A stretch of DNA of 64,000 nt from Mxb001 sp049431945. Lineage in GTDB: Bacteria > Actinomycetota > Actinomycetes > S36-B12. The position numbers and the translations under genes are program-made. Where the stretch lies: positions 21,646 to 85,645 of the forward strand of contig JBMTDJ010000002.1 in assembly GCA_049431945.1 (NCBI GenBank). The letters run 5' to 3'. Shown here piece by piece: positions 43,082-51,211 of this stretch (its first letter is position 1; every line of letters starts with the position of its first letter). The notes under the pieces were generated by a model. The model ran no database searches. It worked only from the letters and a program-made list of their open reading frames with translations, and was not told the origin of the DNA.

Positions 43082-43800
43082 CAGGCACCTCCTGGTGCAT
43101 CGGCGATCTGGTCCTCGCGCGCTTCCCGACGCAGGAAGAAGAACCAGCCGGCGATGGCGATCGTCGCGAAGATCAGCCACTGCACGGCGTAACTGATGTT
43201 TTGCGTTTCGTCGATGGCAGGGGCGGGCAAAGGCTGGACGTTGACGTCCGGAGGCGACGTGTCCACCGCTTCGAGGTAGAAGTCGACGATGTCAGCGCCG
43301 AGCACCACGGGCACGAGCCCACTGACCTGGCCCGCCGGGAGGTCCGTCGGCTCCGGGTCACGGGGAGCGTCGATGACACGCGTCCGCGCGGTGACCGTGA
43401 CCGTGCCCACGGGCGGTTCCGGCGCCGCCACCACCCCGGTGGCCGCGCTGGTCGCCGGGATCCAGCCGCGATTGACCCAGAGGCGGCCTTCAGCCGTGTC
43501 CAAGGCGGTGATCACCCAGAAGCCGTTGCGGCCTTCGAGCGGTCGCTGACGCACGAGGAGAGTCGACGTCGGGTCGTAGATCCCCGTCGCGATCACCTGA
43601 CGCCAGTCGATGGGATCTTCCAGCACGTCGGCGAGGGCTGCCGGGGGTGCGGATTGCTGGGCAGCCCAGGCCTCACGCTTGGTGCGCTCCTCATCCGCGC
43701 GCTGCCACTGCCAGCGACTCAGCAGGCCGAAGGCGATGATCGCCACGATCACGAGGGCCGTGAAAGCGACCCAGCGACGTGAGCGCAGAAGTGACCACAC
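43081..43800 (-). CDS. SURF1 family cytochrome oxidase assembly protein
   Basis: Inner-membrane factor for cytochrome c oxidase assembly, probably in heme A insertion. The 239-residue protein has the family layout of an N-terminal membrane segment (about 11-28) with FGLLSRWQWQRADEE just after it, a large extracytoplasmic domain with RPLEGRNGFWVITAL and LWVNRGWIP, and a C-terminal membrane segment (about 207-224). GTG start with TACCGT 6 bases upstream. Works with ctaA and ctaB, 14 kb away. Confidence 0.94.
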   Translation of the reverse strand: MWSLLRSRRWVAFTALVIVAIIAFGLLSRWQWQRADEERTKREAWAAQQSAPPAALADVLEDPIDWRQVIATGIYDPTSTLLVRQRPLEGRNGFWVITALDTAEGRLWVNRGWIPATSAATGVVAAPEPPVGTVTVTARTRVIDAPRDPEPTDLPAGQVSGLVPVVLGADIVDFYLEAVDTSPPDVNVQPLPAPAIDETQNISYAVQWLIFATIAIAGWFFFLRREAREDQIADAPGGA

Positions 43801-43806
43801 GGCTCA

Positions 43807-43812
43807 ACGGTA
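43807..43812 (-). promoter_or_regulatory. -10 box, SURF1
   Basis: Minus-strand TACCGT, 6 bases, then the SURF1 GTG. No ribosome binding site lies between. Confidence 0.55.
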
Positions 43813-43814
43813 GG

Positions 43815-44126
43815 TCAGGATCCCTGGCCCGAGACGTGCGGACCCGACGGGAGCATGCGCGTGCTCGGGGGCGGTGGGGTGGGCGGTGGGACACCTCGCC
43901 GGCTCCGGCCCGAGTTCGCTGCGACCACGGCGAGATAGGGCAGTGCCACAGCGCCGGCCAGGAACACCCATCGAGGCCAACCGGGGACCACGATGGCGAG
44001 GAGGACGCAGGCTGTCCGGATTGTCATGGAGACCAGATATCGCTTGGTGCGGCCGGTCTGCTCGTTGCTGAGCGACTCTCCGGCCCCCGTGATGCTGTGC
44101 ACCTCGGGTGGGCGGGCGGAGTTCAT
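43815..44126 (-). CDS. DUF3099 family small membrane protein
   Basis: 103-residue protein of the actinobacterial DUF3099 family. It has the family RTKRYLVSMTIRTACVLLA near residue 26, two membrane segments (about 33-50 and 54-70) and a Pro-rich tail (PPPTPPPPS) with no fixed structure. Function unknown; DUF3099 genes often lie near SURF1 and fabG-fabI in actinobacteria. ATG with TAGCGT 6 bases upstream. Confidence 0.88.
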   Translation of the reverse strand: MNSARPPEVHSITGAGESLSNEQTGRTKRYLVSMTIRTACVLLAIVVPGWPRWVFLAGAVALPYLAVVAANSGRSRRGVPPPTPPPPSTRMLPSGPHVSGQGS

Positions 44127-44132
44127 GGGTCA

Positions 44133-44138
44133 ACGCTA
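44133..44138 (-). promoter_or_regulatory. -10 box, DUF3099 gene
   Basis: Minus-strand TAGCGT, 6 bases, then ATG (44126). It falls in the 50-base gap between this gene and the upstream TMEM175-like gene. Confidence 0.55.
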
Positions 44139-44176
44139 CGTCGGAATCGAGGATTGCGCAGCGCTGGGTGGTCCCC

Positions 44177-44878
44177 CTAGGAGGCCTCGCGATCGGGGGC
44201 TCGCAGGGAGTCGAGTTCGGCGCGCTGTGCCTTGGTCGGCTGCAGGATGATGTTGAGGGGCCAGATGAGGAGCAAGGCCCAGTAACCCAGGAATGGATAG
44301 ATCACGGTCGTCAATCCCGCGACGATGAAGACGACGAAGAACGCCGCACCCCGGAGCCGGGCGCGGGTCTTCGAGAGCGCGGCCCAGTAGGCGCGATCGT
44401 TGGGCTTGATGAACTCGGGCCGACGATTGATGTAAAGAGACACGATGGTGCCGATGCCGCTGATGTACGCCATCGTCCACCAGTAGAGCGCACCCGTGCC
44501 GTCGCTTGAGAAGACACCCACATCCGTCGACCCCCAGTGATCACCCGCGCCGTACATCGTCGAAGGCCACGGTAGGAAGACGAACCCGATGAGCCAGAAC
44601 ATGTCCAGCCAGAAGATAACCGCGTCGTAGGCGTAGAGGGAGTTCATCACCCGGTTGTGGATGTTCCACATGACGGCCATGACGACGAAGGTCACGATGA
44701 AAGTGATGATCTGGCCCTGGTGGGCGCTGATGACATCCAGGACGTTTTCGCCGTCCTTGGGCCCGGGAATGTCGAACAGCGGTAGTGCGAGCACGGTGAT
44801 GGCGACGGCGACGACCGCGTCGGAGAAGAACAGCAGCCGGTCCACGGCCGTCCCTGTGCGCTTCTCCCACTGGGCCAT
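44177..44878 (-). CDS. TMEM175/DUF1211-like membrane channel protein
   Basis: Probable potassium-selective or related channel of the bacterial TMEM175 family. The 233-residue protein has the hallmark R-x3-FSD signature in DRLLFFSDAVVAVAIT near residue 13, then about five further membrane segments, with conserved HNRVMN near 78. ATG at 44878 is chosen because the signature stands at the usual distance from it; the frame upstream to 45028 is Ala/Ser-rich and overlaps the fabG promoter region. GGGAG about ten bases upstream could be a ribosome binding site. Confidence 0.85.
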   Translation of the reverse strand: MAQWEKRTGTAVDRLLFFSDAVVAVAITVLALPLFDIPGPKDGENVLDVISAHQGQIITFIVTFVVMAVMWNIHNRVMNSLYAYDAVIFWLDMFWLIGFVFLPWPSTMYGAGDHWGSTDVGVFSSDGTGALYWWTMAYISGIGTIVSLYINRRPEFIKPNDRAYWAALSKTRARLRGAAFFVVFIVAGLTTVIYPFLGYWALLLIWPLNIILQPTKAQRAELDSLRAPDREAS

Positions 44879-44928
44879 GGAGTGATGCTCCCATGCATGT
44901 CGCTGTTCCGTGGGCGAAGACGACCCAC

Positions 44929-44934
44929 TAACGT
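44929..44934 (+). promoter_or_regulatory. -10 box, fabG
   Basis: TAACGT would start transcription near 44941 and leave a leader of about 38 bases with GAGGGGAG before the fabG GTG. Confidence 0.4.
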
Positions 44935-44978
44935 CTGCGTGTGCGCCCGCGCCCACGCGGGCCGAGGGGAGTCCCAGG

Positions 44979-45692
44979 GTGTCCGAGGCAGCGTCGATCG
45001 CGCTGGTGACCGGGGGCAACCGAGGCATCGGCCTCGCGATCGCGCGGCGCCTGAATGCCGAGGGTCACAGAGTCATCGTCGGCAGCCGCTCGGGAACTGC
45101 GCCTGACGGGCTGGACGCCGTGAGCCTCGATGTGACGAGCACCGCCTCCGTCGACGAGGCGATCGGCCGTATCGAGACGGAGCACGGAAGCGTGGGCATC
45201 CTCGTCGCCAATGCGGGGATCACCAGGGACACGCTGCTCATGCGCATGACCGATGACGACATCGACGACGTGCTCCAGACCAACCTCGTCGGGACGATCC
45301 GGTGTGCCCGACGTGTCGCGCGGGGCATGATCAAGGCGCGCAATGGAAGAATCGTGCTCATATCCAGCGTCGTCTGGGCCCTAGGTTCAGCGGGCCAGGT
45401 GAACTACGCCGCCGCCAAGGCCGGCCTGATCGGAGCGGGGCGAAGCCTTGCGCGAGAACTGGGTGGGCGAGGGATCACCACCAATGTCGTCGCCCCCGGC
45501 TTCATCGACACCGACATGACAGCGGTGCTGACACAGGATCAGCGAGACGCGATCCGCGCCCAAATTCCGGCGGGGCGCTATGGGACCGTCGATGAGATTG
45601 CTACCGCCGTCGCCTTTCTCGTGGGCGAAGAAGCCGCATACATCAACGGCGCCGTCATCCCGGTGGATGGCGGACTCGGCATGGGTCACTGA
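44979..45692 (+). CDS. fabG: 3-oxoacyl-ACP reductase
   Basis: NADPH-dependent reductase of the fatty acid synthase II cycle. The 237-residue SDR has TGGNRGIGLA near residue 10, NAGITRD near 79, the catalytic Ser in ISSVVW and the Tyr-x3-Lys in VNYAAAKAG near 145. The GTG has GAGGGGAG upstream; the longer frame to 44910 lies in the leader. It is followed after 12 bases by fabI; the fabG-fabI pair matches mycobacterial mabA-inhA. Confidence 0.95.
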   Translation: MSEAASIALVTGGNRGIGLAIARRLNAEGHRVIVGSRSGTAPDGLDAVSLDVTSTASVDEAIGRIETEHGSVGILVANAGITRDTLLMRMTDDDIDDVLQTNLVGTIRCARRVARGMIKARNGRIVLISSVVWALGSAGQVNYAAAKAGLIGAGRSLARELGGRGITTNVVAPGFIDTDMTAVLTQDQRDAIRAQIPAGRYGTVDEIATAVAFLVGEEAAYINGAVIPVDGGLGMGH

Positions 45693-45704
45693 GGAGGGTC
45701 TGGC

Positions 45705-46472
45705 ATGGGATTGCTCGATGGCAAGCGGATTCTCGTCACCGGGGTGCTCACGGATCAGTCGATCGCCTTCCACGTGGCGCGCCTTGCTCAGGAGGAGGGA
45801 GCTCAGGTGGTGCTCACCGGCTTCGGCCGAGCACTGTCACTCACCCGTAGGACTGCAACACGCTTGCCCCTCGAAGCCCCCGTCGTCGAGCTCGACGTGA
45901 CGTCCGCGGAGGACCTCGAAGCGCTGACGGATCGTGTACGAGCCGACGTCGATGGCCTTGATGGAGTGCTCCACTCGATCGGCTTCGCGCCCGAGTCTGC
46001 TCTGGGTGGACGCTTCCTCACGACGCCCTGGCCCGATGTCAGCACCGCGCTCGAAGTCTCGGCGTACTCCCTGAAGGCATTGACCGTCGCATGCAGGCCC
46101 CTGCTCTCGCGTGGCTCGTCCGTGGTGGGTCTGGACTTCGATGCGACCGTGGCCTGGCCCACGTACGACTGGATGGGAGTGGCTAAGGCTGCACTGGAAT
46201 CGACGGCTCGCTATCTGGCGCGTGATCTGGGGGCGGACGGCATTCGCGTCAATCTCGTGGCAGCCGGGCCCATCCGCACTATGGCGGCCAAGAGCATCCC
46301 GGGCTTCGAGGAGTTCGAGAGCGTGTGGCAGGGCCGTGCGCCCCTGGGATGGGATCTGGACGATCCAGGACCGGCCGCGCGTGCCTGCGTGGCTCTCATG
46401 TCCGATTGGTTCCCGGCTACGACGGGGGAGATCGTGCATGTCGATGGCGGTGTGCACTCCCAGGGAGCGTAG
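45705..46472 (+). CDS. fabI: Enoyl-ACP reductase, InhA-like
   Basis: NADH-dependent enoyl-ACP reductase, last step of each fatty acid elongation round. The 255-residue protein has the start MGLLDGKRILVTG, DQSIAFHVA near residue 18, HSIGFAP near 89, and Tyr-x6-Lys in YDWMGVAK near 152, all as in InhA. ATG with GAGGAGGG upstream. The family is the isoniazid and triclosan target in mycobacteria. sixA follows after two bases. Confidence 0.95.
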   Translation: MGLLDGKRILVTGVLTDQSIAFHVARLAQEEGAQVVLTGFGRALSLTRRTATRLPLEAPVVELDVTSAEDLEALTDRVRADVDGLDGVLHSIGFAPESALGGRFLTTPWPDVSTALEVSAYSLKALTVACRPLLSRGSSVVGLDFDATVAWPTYDWMGVAKAALESTARYLARDLGADGIRVNLVAAGPIRTMAAKSIPGFEEFESVWQGRAPLGWDLDDPGPAARACVALMSDWFPATTGEIVHVDGGVHSQGA

Positions 46473-46474
46473 TT

Positions 46475-46975
46475 GTGCGCACCCTGATCCTGCTCCGGCA
46501 CGCGAAATCGGACTACCCGATCGGCGTGAGCGACGTTCAGCGCCCGCTCTCTCCGCGCGGGCAGCGCGATGCGGGGGCAGCCGGCATCTGGCTACGAGCG
46601 GCTATTCCGATGATCGACGAGGTGATCGTGTCACCAGCACGTCGTGCGCAGGAGACGTGGACACTTGTAGCCGAGCACATCCAGGCAGCCCACGTGCGCA
46701 CTGATGCCAGGATCTACACCGACTGGGGCGAGCGTCTCGGCGACGTCGTATCCGCGCTCGATCCCCGGGCGCGAACAGCGATGATCGTGGGTCACAACCC
46801 TGGCATTGAGGACTTCGCGCTCTCGTTGTGCCGCGAAGGGGCTGTTTCCGCGTGCGAACGGATCCGAAGCAAGTACCCGACGGCCGGAATCACCTGGGTC
46901 ACGATGCGAGCGGACTGGAGCGACCACTCAGCGGCTGACGTTGCGGTGTTCGCCGTTCCCCGGGGAGCGGGCTAG
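46475..46975 (+). CDS. sixA: SixA-type phosphohistidine phosphatase
   Basis: Histidine phosphatase superfamily protein of 166 residues. The catalytic RHG-like motif reads LLRHAKSD (residues 6-13), the second catalytic His is in VGHNPGIEDF near 108, and SPARRAQET near 50 carries the phosphate-binding Arg. In E. coli SixA acts on phosphohistidine of HPr-family proteins; the target here is unknown. GTG at 46475 has GGGAG upstream; a longer frame lies inside fabI. Its stop shares CTAG with the convergent serB. Confidence 0.9.
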   Translation: MRTLILLRHAKSDYPIGVSDVQRPLSPRGQRDAGAAGIWLRAAIPMIDEVIVSPARRAQETWTLVAEHIQAAHVRTDARIYTDWGERLGDVVSALDPRARTAMIVGHNPGIEDFALSLCREGAVSACERIRSKYPTAGITWVTMRADWSDHSAADVAVFAVPRGAG

Positions 46976-48153
46976 TCCTCGGCGTCCGCCTCCTCTATCT
47001 CTTCCCGAGTGATACCAAGCAGGAACAGCACGGAGTCGAGATACGGCGCGTTGAGCGAAGTGTCGGCGGCCGCCCGCACCAGGGGCTTGGCGTTGAAGGC
47101 GATCCCGAGTCCCGCAGCGTCGAGCATGTCCAGGTCATTCGCGCCATCGCCGATCGCGACGGTGCGTGATCGGGGGATGCCGAACTCCCGAGCGAAGGCC
47201 TCGAGGGCGGCCTTCTTGCCGTGTCGATCGACGATGTCTCCGACGACGCGGCCCGTGAGCCTGCCGTCGACCACCTCCAGGGTGTTGCCCCGCAGCCCGT
47301 CGACGTCGAGTTGGCGAGCAAGCGGAGCGATGATCTCGGTGAAGCCACCCGAAACCAAGCAGATCCGAAATCCGAGCCTGCGCAAGGTGCGGCAGAGAGT
47401 TCGCGCACCGGGTGTCAGCCTGATGCGCTCCGCCGTCATCGCCAACGCCTCCTCGGGCAGGCCACGCAGGAGGGCTACCCTCGCGGTGAGCGACTCGGTG
47501 AAATCCATCTGGCCCTGCATCGCGCGCTCGGTGATGGCGGATACCTCGTCGAGCACCCCGGCCTGCTCCGCGAGCAGGTCGATGACCTCGTCTTGGATGA
47601 GTGTCGAGTCCACGTCCATGACCACTAGGCGCTGACCTCGTCGATCGAGTCCAGCGTGCTGAACCGCGACGTCGACACCCAATTCGGCCGAGGCCTCCGA
47701 GAGTTCACGGCGCAGATCAGCGATGTCCTCTCCCGACCCTTCGAAGATCACCGCGGTGACCGGATACGAGGCGATGCGCCGGATCCGATCGATGTTCCAG
47801 CCGCGCTCGGCCATACGGCGCGCGAGCTCTGCGACTGGGGCGGCCAGAAGCCGCTCGGACATCAAGGTCACGTGAATCCGCCGCCGGGCAGGGTCCTTGC
47901 GCGCGATGCTGGCGCCTGGGACCGTCTCGACTTCCATGCCGAGGCGAGATGCCTCGGAGTGCAGGGTCGCCCTGGCTTCGCCCACGTCGGTCGCGGACAG
48001 ACCGAGCAGGACCGCCAGGATGAGCCGGCCTCGTACGACGATCTGCTGGATGTCCAGCACCTCGCATCGAGTGTGGCGCAGTGAATCGAACACCGCAGCG
48101 GTCACGCCGGGCCTGTCTCGGCCGCTGAGGATGGCGAGAAGAGTGCCGTCCAC
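46972..48153 (-). CDS. serB: Phosphoserine phosphatase with ACT domains
   Basis: Last enzyme of serine synthesis. The 393-residue protein has two N-terminal ACT domains (about residues 1-160) that probably sense an amino acid, then the HAD phosphatase with the catalytic MDVDSTLIQDE near 175, VSGGFTEI near 270 and GDGANDLDML near 339. The two-ACT layout matches mycobacterial SerB2. GTG start with TAGGCT 7 bases upstream. Convergent with sixA. Confidence 0.95.
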   Translation of the reverse strand: MDGTLLAILSGRDRPGVTAAVFDSLRHTRCEVLDIQQIVVRGRLILAVLLGLSATDVGEARATLHSEASRLGMEVETVPGASIARKDPARRRIHVTLMSERLLAAPVAELARRMAERGWNIDRIRRIASYPVTAVIFEGSGEDIADLRRELSEASAELGVDVAVQHAGLDRRGQRLVVMDVDSTLIQDEVIDLLAEQAGVLDEVSAITERAMQGQMDFTESLTARVALLRGLPEEALAMTAERIRLTPGARTLCRTLRRLGFRICLVSGGFTEIIAPLARQLDVDGLRGNTLEVVDGRLTGRVVGDIVDRHGKKAALEAFAREFGIPRSRTVAIGDGANDLDMLDAAGLGIAFNAKPLVRAAADTSLNAPYLDSVLFLLGITREEIEEADAED

Positions 48154-48160
48154 GGTCCGG

Positions 48161-48166
48161 AGCCTA
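48161..48166 (-). promoter_or_regulatory. -10 box, serB
   Basis: Minus-strand TAGGCT, 7 bases, then the serB GTG. It overlaps the last codon of the upstream hypothetical gene. Confidence 0.5.
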
Positions 48167-48859
48167 ACCTCTGTTCACGCGCGAGGAGAAGGCTGCCTCG
48201 ACCCCTGCGCGCGCCGCGCGCTCGAGCCGGTCGGCACCGGCGTCGGCCCGCGGGATCCCGGCCCGCGTGATCGAGAGCAGGATGCGCAGCGACATCGACG
48301 CGAGGGCTCGTCGTTGACCGGGCAGGGCGGGTGGTCCCAGGATCCATGAATCGACGTCACGCTCGATCCGGGAACGCTCCCGAGCCTCGCCACGTGCTGG
48401 CGAGTCGGGGTCCAAGACGTGCGCGACACGCACGACCTCCGAGCGCAAGGTGCGTGCTGCCTCTTCGGCGTCTGGACCTGCAGCCTGAGTCTCCGGGCTG
48501 TGAACCGTCAGCCACTGGACGCCTCCGGTCGGGATCAGCCAGCGCGACCCTCCGTCATGACACGACCAACCGACCGCAGCGGCCGCCGACACATGTCGCG
48601 GGAGGGGGACCCCGCGCGGATCTCCGGATCGGGGTAGACGTACCTCCAGCCACGGCGCCTGCCGGATGTCGCCGAGGACGCTCCACCAGCCCTCCTCGGG
48701 TACTCCGAGTGCTACCAGGGCATCCAGCCCATCGTCAGCAGCCAACCGCGCATCGAGGACAGCGGCGAGCGTCACCGCTGCTCGACCTGCGCGCCACGCG
48801 GCACTGCCCTTGTCGAGACCGGGCGAGAGCGGCACCGATGCGCCCCCTGCTGGTTCCAT
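48164..48859 (-). CDS. Hypothetical protein
   Basis: Not recognised. The 231-residue soluble protein is rich in Ala, Arg and Trp, has no membrane segment and no Cys motif. A conserved-looking core runs from SVLGDIRQAPWLEVRLPR near residue 60 to GSRWLIPTGGVQWLTV near 103, and the C-terminal half is helical and charged. Codon use matches its neighbours, a TAGCCT box lies 6 bases before the ATG, and no larger frame competes, so it is a real gene. It lies between serB and a divergent ABC ATPase gene. Confidence 0.75.
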   Translation of the reverse strand: MEPAGGASVPLSPGLDKGSAAWRAGRAAVTLAAVLDARLAADDGLDALVALGVPEEGWWSVLGDIRQAPWLEVRLPRSGDPRGVPLPRHVSAAAAVGWSCHDGGSRWLIPTGGVQWLTVHSPETQAAGPDAEEAARTLRSEVVRVAHVLDPDSPARGEARERSRIERDVDSWILGPPALPGQRRALASMSLRILLSITRAGIPRADAGADRLERAARAGVEAAFSSRVNRG

Positions 48860-48865
48860 GGCGTC

Positions 48866-48871
48866 AGGCTA
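48866..48871 (-). promoter_or_regulatory. -10 box, hypothetical gene
   Basis: Minus-strand TAGCCT, 6 bases, then ATG at 48859. Confidence 0.55.
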
Positions 48872-48911
48872 GTTGGAGGGGCTGCGGGGGTGGCGTGCGC
48901 GCAGCGCGGTC

Positions 48912-48917
48912 TAGGTT
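48912..48917 (+). promoter_or_regulatory. -10 box, ABC ATPase gene
   Basis: TAGGTT, 6 bases, then the GTG at 48924; no ribosome binding site. Confidence 0.55.
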
Positions 48918-48923
48918 GTCCGT

Positions 48924-49706
48924 GTGACCACCGTGCTGGACTTCGAGTCGGTCGGCGTCAGGAGAGGGCCGACGTGGATCCTCTCGGATGTGACGTGGAC
49001 CGTGCACTCGGATGAGCATTGGGCGCTGCTTGGTCCCAACGGCGCGGGTAAGTCCACTCTGCTCTCCATCGCCTCCACCCGTCAGCATCCGACCACCGGG
49101 GTCGCGCGCATCCTGGGTGAAACCCTGGGGATGAGCGATGTCTTCGACCTACGGCCGATGATCGGCCACGTCGGCGCGGGCGTCACCGATGCGATCCCGG
49201 CTCGAGAGCGCGTGAGAGACGTCGTGCTCACGGCCTCGTGGGGCATGACAGGTCGCTGGCGCGAGGAGTATGACGAGACCGACGTACGTCGTGCAGAGCG
49301 ACTCCTCCGACTCCTGGGCATGGGCGATCTCGCGGAAAGGCGCTTCGGCACCCTGTCGGACGGTGAGCGCAAGCGCGCCCTCATCGCCCGGGCACTGATG
49401 AGCGACCCGGAGGTCCTTCTCCTTGACGAGCCGGCTGCGGGACTGGACCTCGGCGGCCGGGAGCAGTTGGTGGGCAGACTCTCCGACATGGCGGCCGATG
49501 ACGCCGCGCCGACCACCGTGCTGGTCACCCACCATGTCGAGGAGATTCCGGCGAGCACCAGCCATGCACTACTTCTGCGCGGTGGCACGGTCGTCGCCCA
49601 GGGGCGGATTGACGAGGTGCTCACGAACGAGGCGCTGTCTGCTGCCTACGGCATCCCGCTCGACGTCCGGCGCCACGAGGGCCGCTGGTCGGCGCGAGCC
49701 CTTTAA
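48924..49706 (+). CDS. Stand-alone ABC ATP-binding protein
   Basis: ABC ATPase of 260 residues with no permease gene beside it. Walker A LLGPNGAGKST is near residue 34, the signature reads LSDGERKRALIA near 145 (Asp in place of the first Gly of LSGGQ), Walker B VLLLDEPAAGLD near 163 and the switch His in VTHHVEE near 202. This resembles the YlmA/ModF-like ATPases. A similar ATPase gene lies next to serB2 in mycobacteria (Rv3041c). It may pair with an unlinked permease or act without one. Confidence 0.9.
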   Translation: MTTVLDFESVGVRRGPTWILSDVTWTVHSDEHWALLGPNGAGKSTLLSIASTRQHPTTGVARILGETLGMSDVFDLRPMIGHVGAGVTDAIPARERVRDVVLTASWGMTGRWREEYDETDVRRAERLLRLLGMGDLAERRFGTLSDGERKRALIARALMSDPEVLLLDEPAAGLDLGGREQLVGRLSDMAADDAAPTTVLVTHHVEEIPASTSHALLLRGGTVVAQGRIDEVLTNEALSAAYGIPLDVRRHEGRWSARAL

Positions 49707-49714
49707 GGCACGCC

Positions 49715-51211
49715 ATGCGCTGGCTGTTCGGCGACCAACTGGGCCCCCACTTCCTCGGTGGCGGTGATGTCGACCCTGATCCGGATGGCGAGCGGATCCT
49801 CATCATCGAATCGCGGTCAGCCTTCGCTCGCCGCAACTACCACCGGCAGAAGGCGCATCTCATCCTGTCCGCGATGCGCCACCGAGCGCGCGAACTCGAC
49901 GACCGTGCCCACTACGTCGCCGCTGCGACATTTCGCGACGGATTGGCCGGCGTCGACGAGCCCCTCAGCGTCGTCAATCCCACAAGCTGGGCCGCTCGGG
50001 GGTTCGTGCACTCCCTGTCCGACAGTCGGCCGATGGAGATCCTCGCGTCGCGCGGCTTCGTCACGAGCGAGACCGAGTTCGCCTCCTGGGTCGCCGGACG
50101 CAAGCACCTTCGGCAAGAGGACTTCTACCGGTACGCGCGCAAGCGCACAGGGATCCTCATGGACAACGGCGAGCCCGAGGGCGGACGCTGGAATTTCGAT
50201 GCCGAGAACCGCAAACCACCACCGCGCGGGGCAACCACACTGGGCCTGCCCGAGCCATGGTGGCCCGTCGAAGACGACATCGACGCCGGAGTGCGCGCGG
50301 ACTTGGCCCAGTGGGAGGCCGAGGGCCTGCGTTTCGTGGGTGACGACGGTCCCCGGCGCTTCGCGGTCACCCGGGATGAGGCACTTCGTGTCCTTGACGA
50401 CTTCATCGCTCACCGCCTCGCCACCTTTGGTCCCTACGAGGATGCAGCGCTCGTCGGGGACTGGCCCATGGCGCACTCCCTCCTGTCGGCTCCGCTGAAC
50501 CTCGGTCTCCTCGAGCCGAGCGAGGTCATCGCGCGCGTTCTCGATGCCTGGCGCGAAGGACGGGTGCCCTTGGAGAGCGCTGAGGGATTCGTCCGACAGG
50601 TCATGGGCTGGCGCGACTACGTGTGGCACCTGTACTGGCACTTCGGCCCGGATTATGTGCGGCATTCCAACGCTCTCGATGCGCATACCCCACTGCCGGC
50701 GTGGTTTCGGGAACTCGATACGGCCCAGGTGAAGGCGCGTTGCCTCTCCACCGCACTAGAAGAGGTTCGGGCGCGAGGATGGAATCACCACATCATCCGC
50801 CTCATGGTCCTCGGCAATTGGGCCCTGCAGCACGCCTTCGATCCCCGGGAGGTGACGGAGTGGTTCACCGCAAACTACGTCGATGCCTACCCCTGGGTCA
50901 TGGCCGCCAACGTCGTCGGGATGGCCCTTCATGCCGATGGCGGCCGCATGGCGACCAAGCCGTACGCCGCCGGCGGCGCCTACATCAACAAAATGACGGA
51001 CTTCTGCCGCGGCTGCGCCTACCGTCCCGATCGACGCGTGGGGCCGGAAGCATGTCCCGTCACGGCGGGCTACTGGGCCTTCATCGCCGCCCATGCGGAC
51101 GCTTTCGCCAGGCACCCGCGCATGTCCCAGGCAGCCCGCGGCCTGGACCGGCTGAAGGATCGTGACGCACTGCTGGCCCAGGAACTGGCGCGGGGATCGA
51201 AGGCCCCGTGA
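49715..51211 (+). CDS. Iron-sulfur (6-4) photolyase / cryptochrome-related protein
   Basis: Member of the prokaryotic FeS-BCP/CryPro group that includes Agrobacterium PhrB, a light-driven (6-4) photolyase with FAD, a lumazine antenna and a [4Fe-4S] cluster. The 498-residue protein has Cys343, Cys431, Cys434 and Cys447 with the same intervals (88, 3, 13) as the four cluster ligands of PhrB, and the signature KPYAAGGAYINKM just before the second Cys. The N-terminal alpha/beta domain starts MRWLFGDQLG. ATG eight bases after the ABC ATPase stop; the end overlaps the methyltransferase gene (GTGA). Confidence 0.93.
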   Translation: MRWLFGDQLGPHFLGGGDVDPDPDGERILIIESRSAFARRNYHRQKAHLILSAMRHRARELDDRAHYVAAATFRDGLAGVDEPLSVVNPTSWAARGFVHSLSDSRPMEILASRGFVTSETEFASWVAGRKHLRQEDFYRYARKRTGILMDNGEPEGGRWNFDAENRKPPPRGATTLGLPEPWWPVEDDIDAGVRADLAQWEAEGLRFVGDDGPRRFAVTRDEALRVLDDFIAHRLATFGPYEDAALVGDWPMAHSLLSAPLNLGLLEPSEVIARVLDAWREGRVPLESAEGFVRQVMGWRDYVWHLYWHFGPDYVRHSNALDAHTPLPAWFRELDTAQVKARCLSTALEEVRARGWNHHIIRLMVLGNWALQHAFDPREVTEWFTANYVDAYPWVMAANVVGMALHADGGRMATKPYAAGGAYINKMTDFCRGCAYRPDRRVGPEACPVTAGYWAFIAAHADAFARHPRMSQAARGLDRLKDRDALLAQELARGSKAP

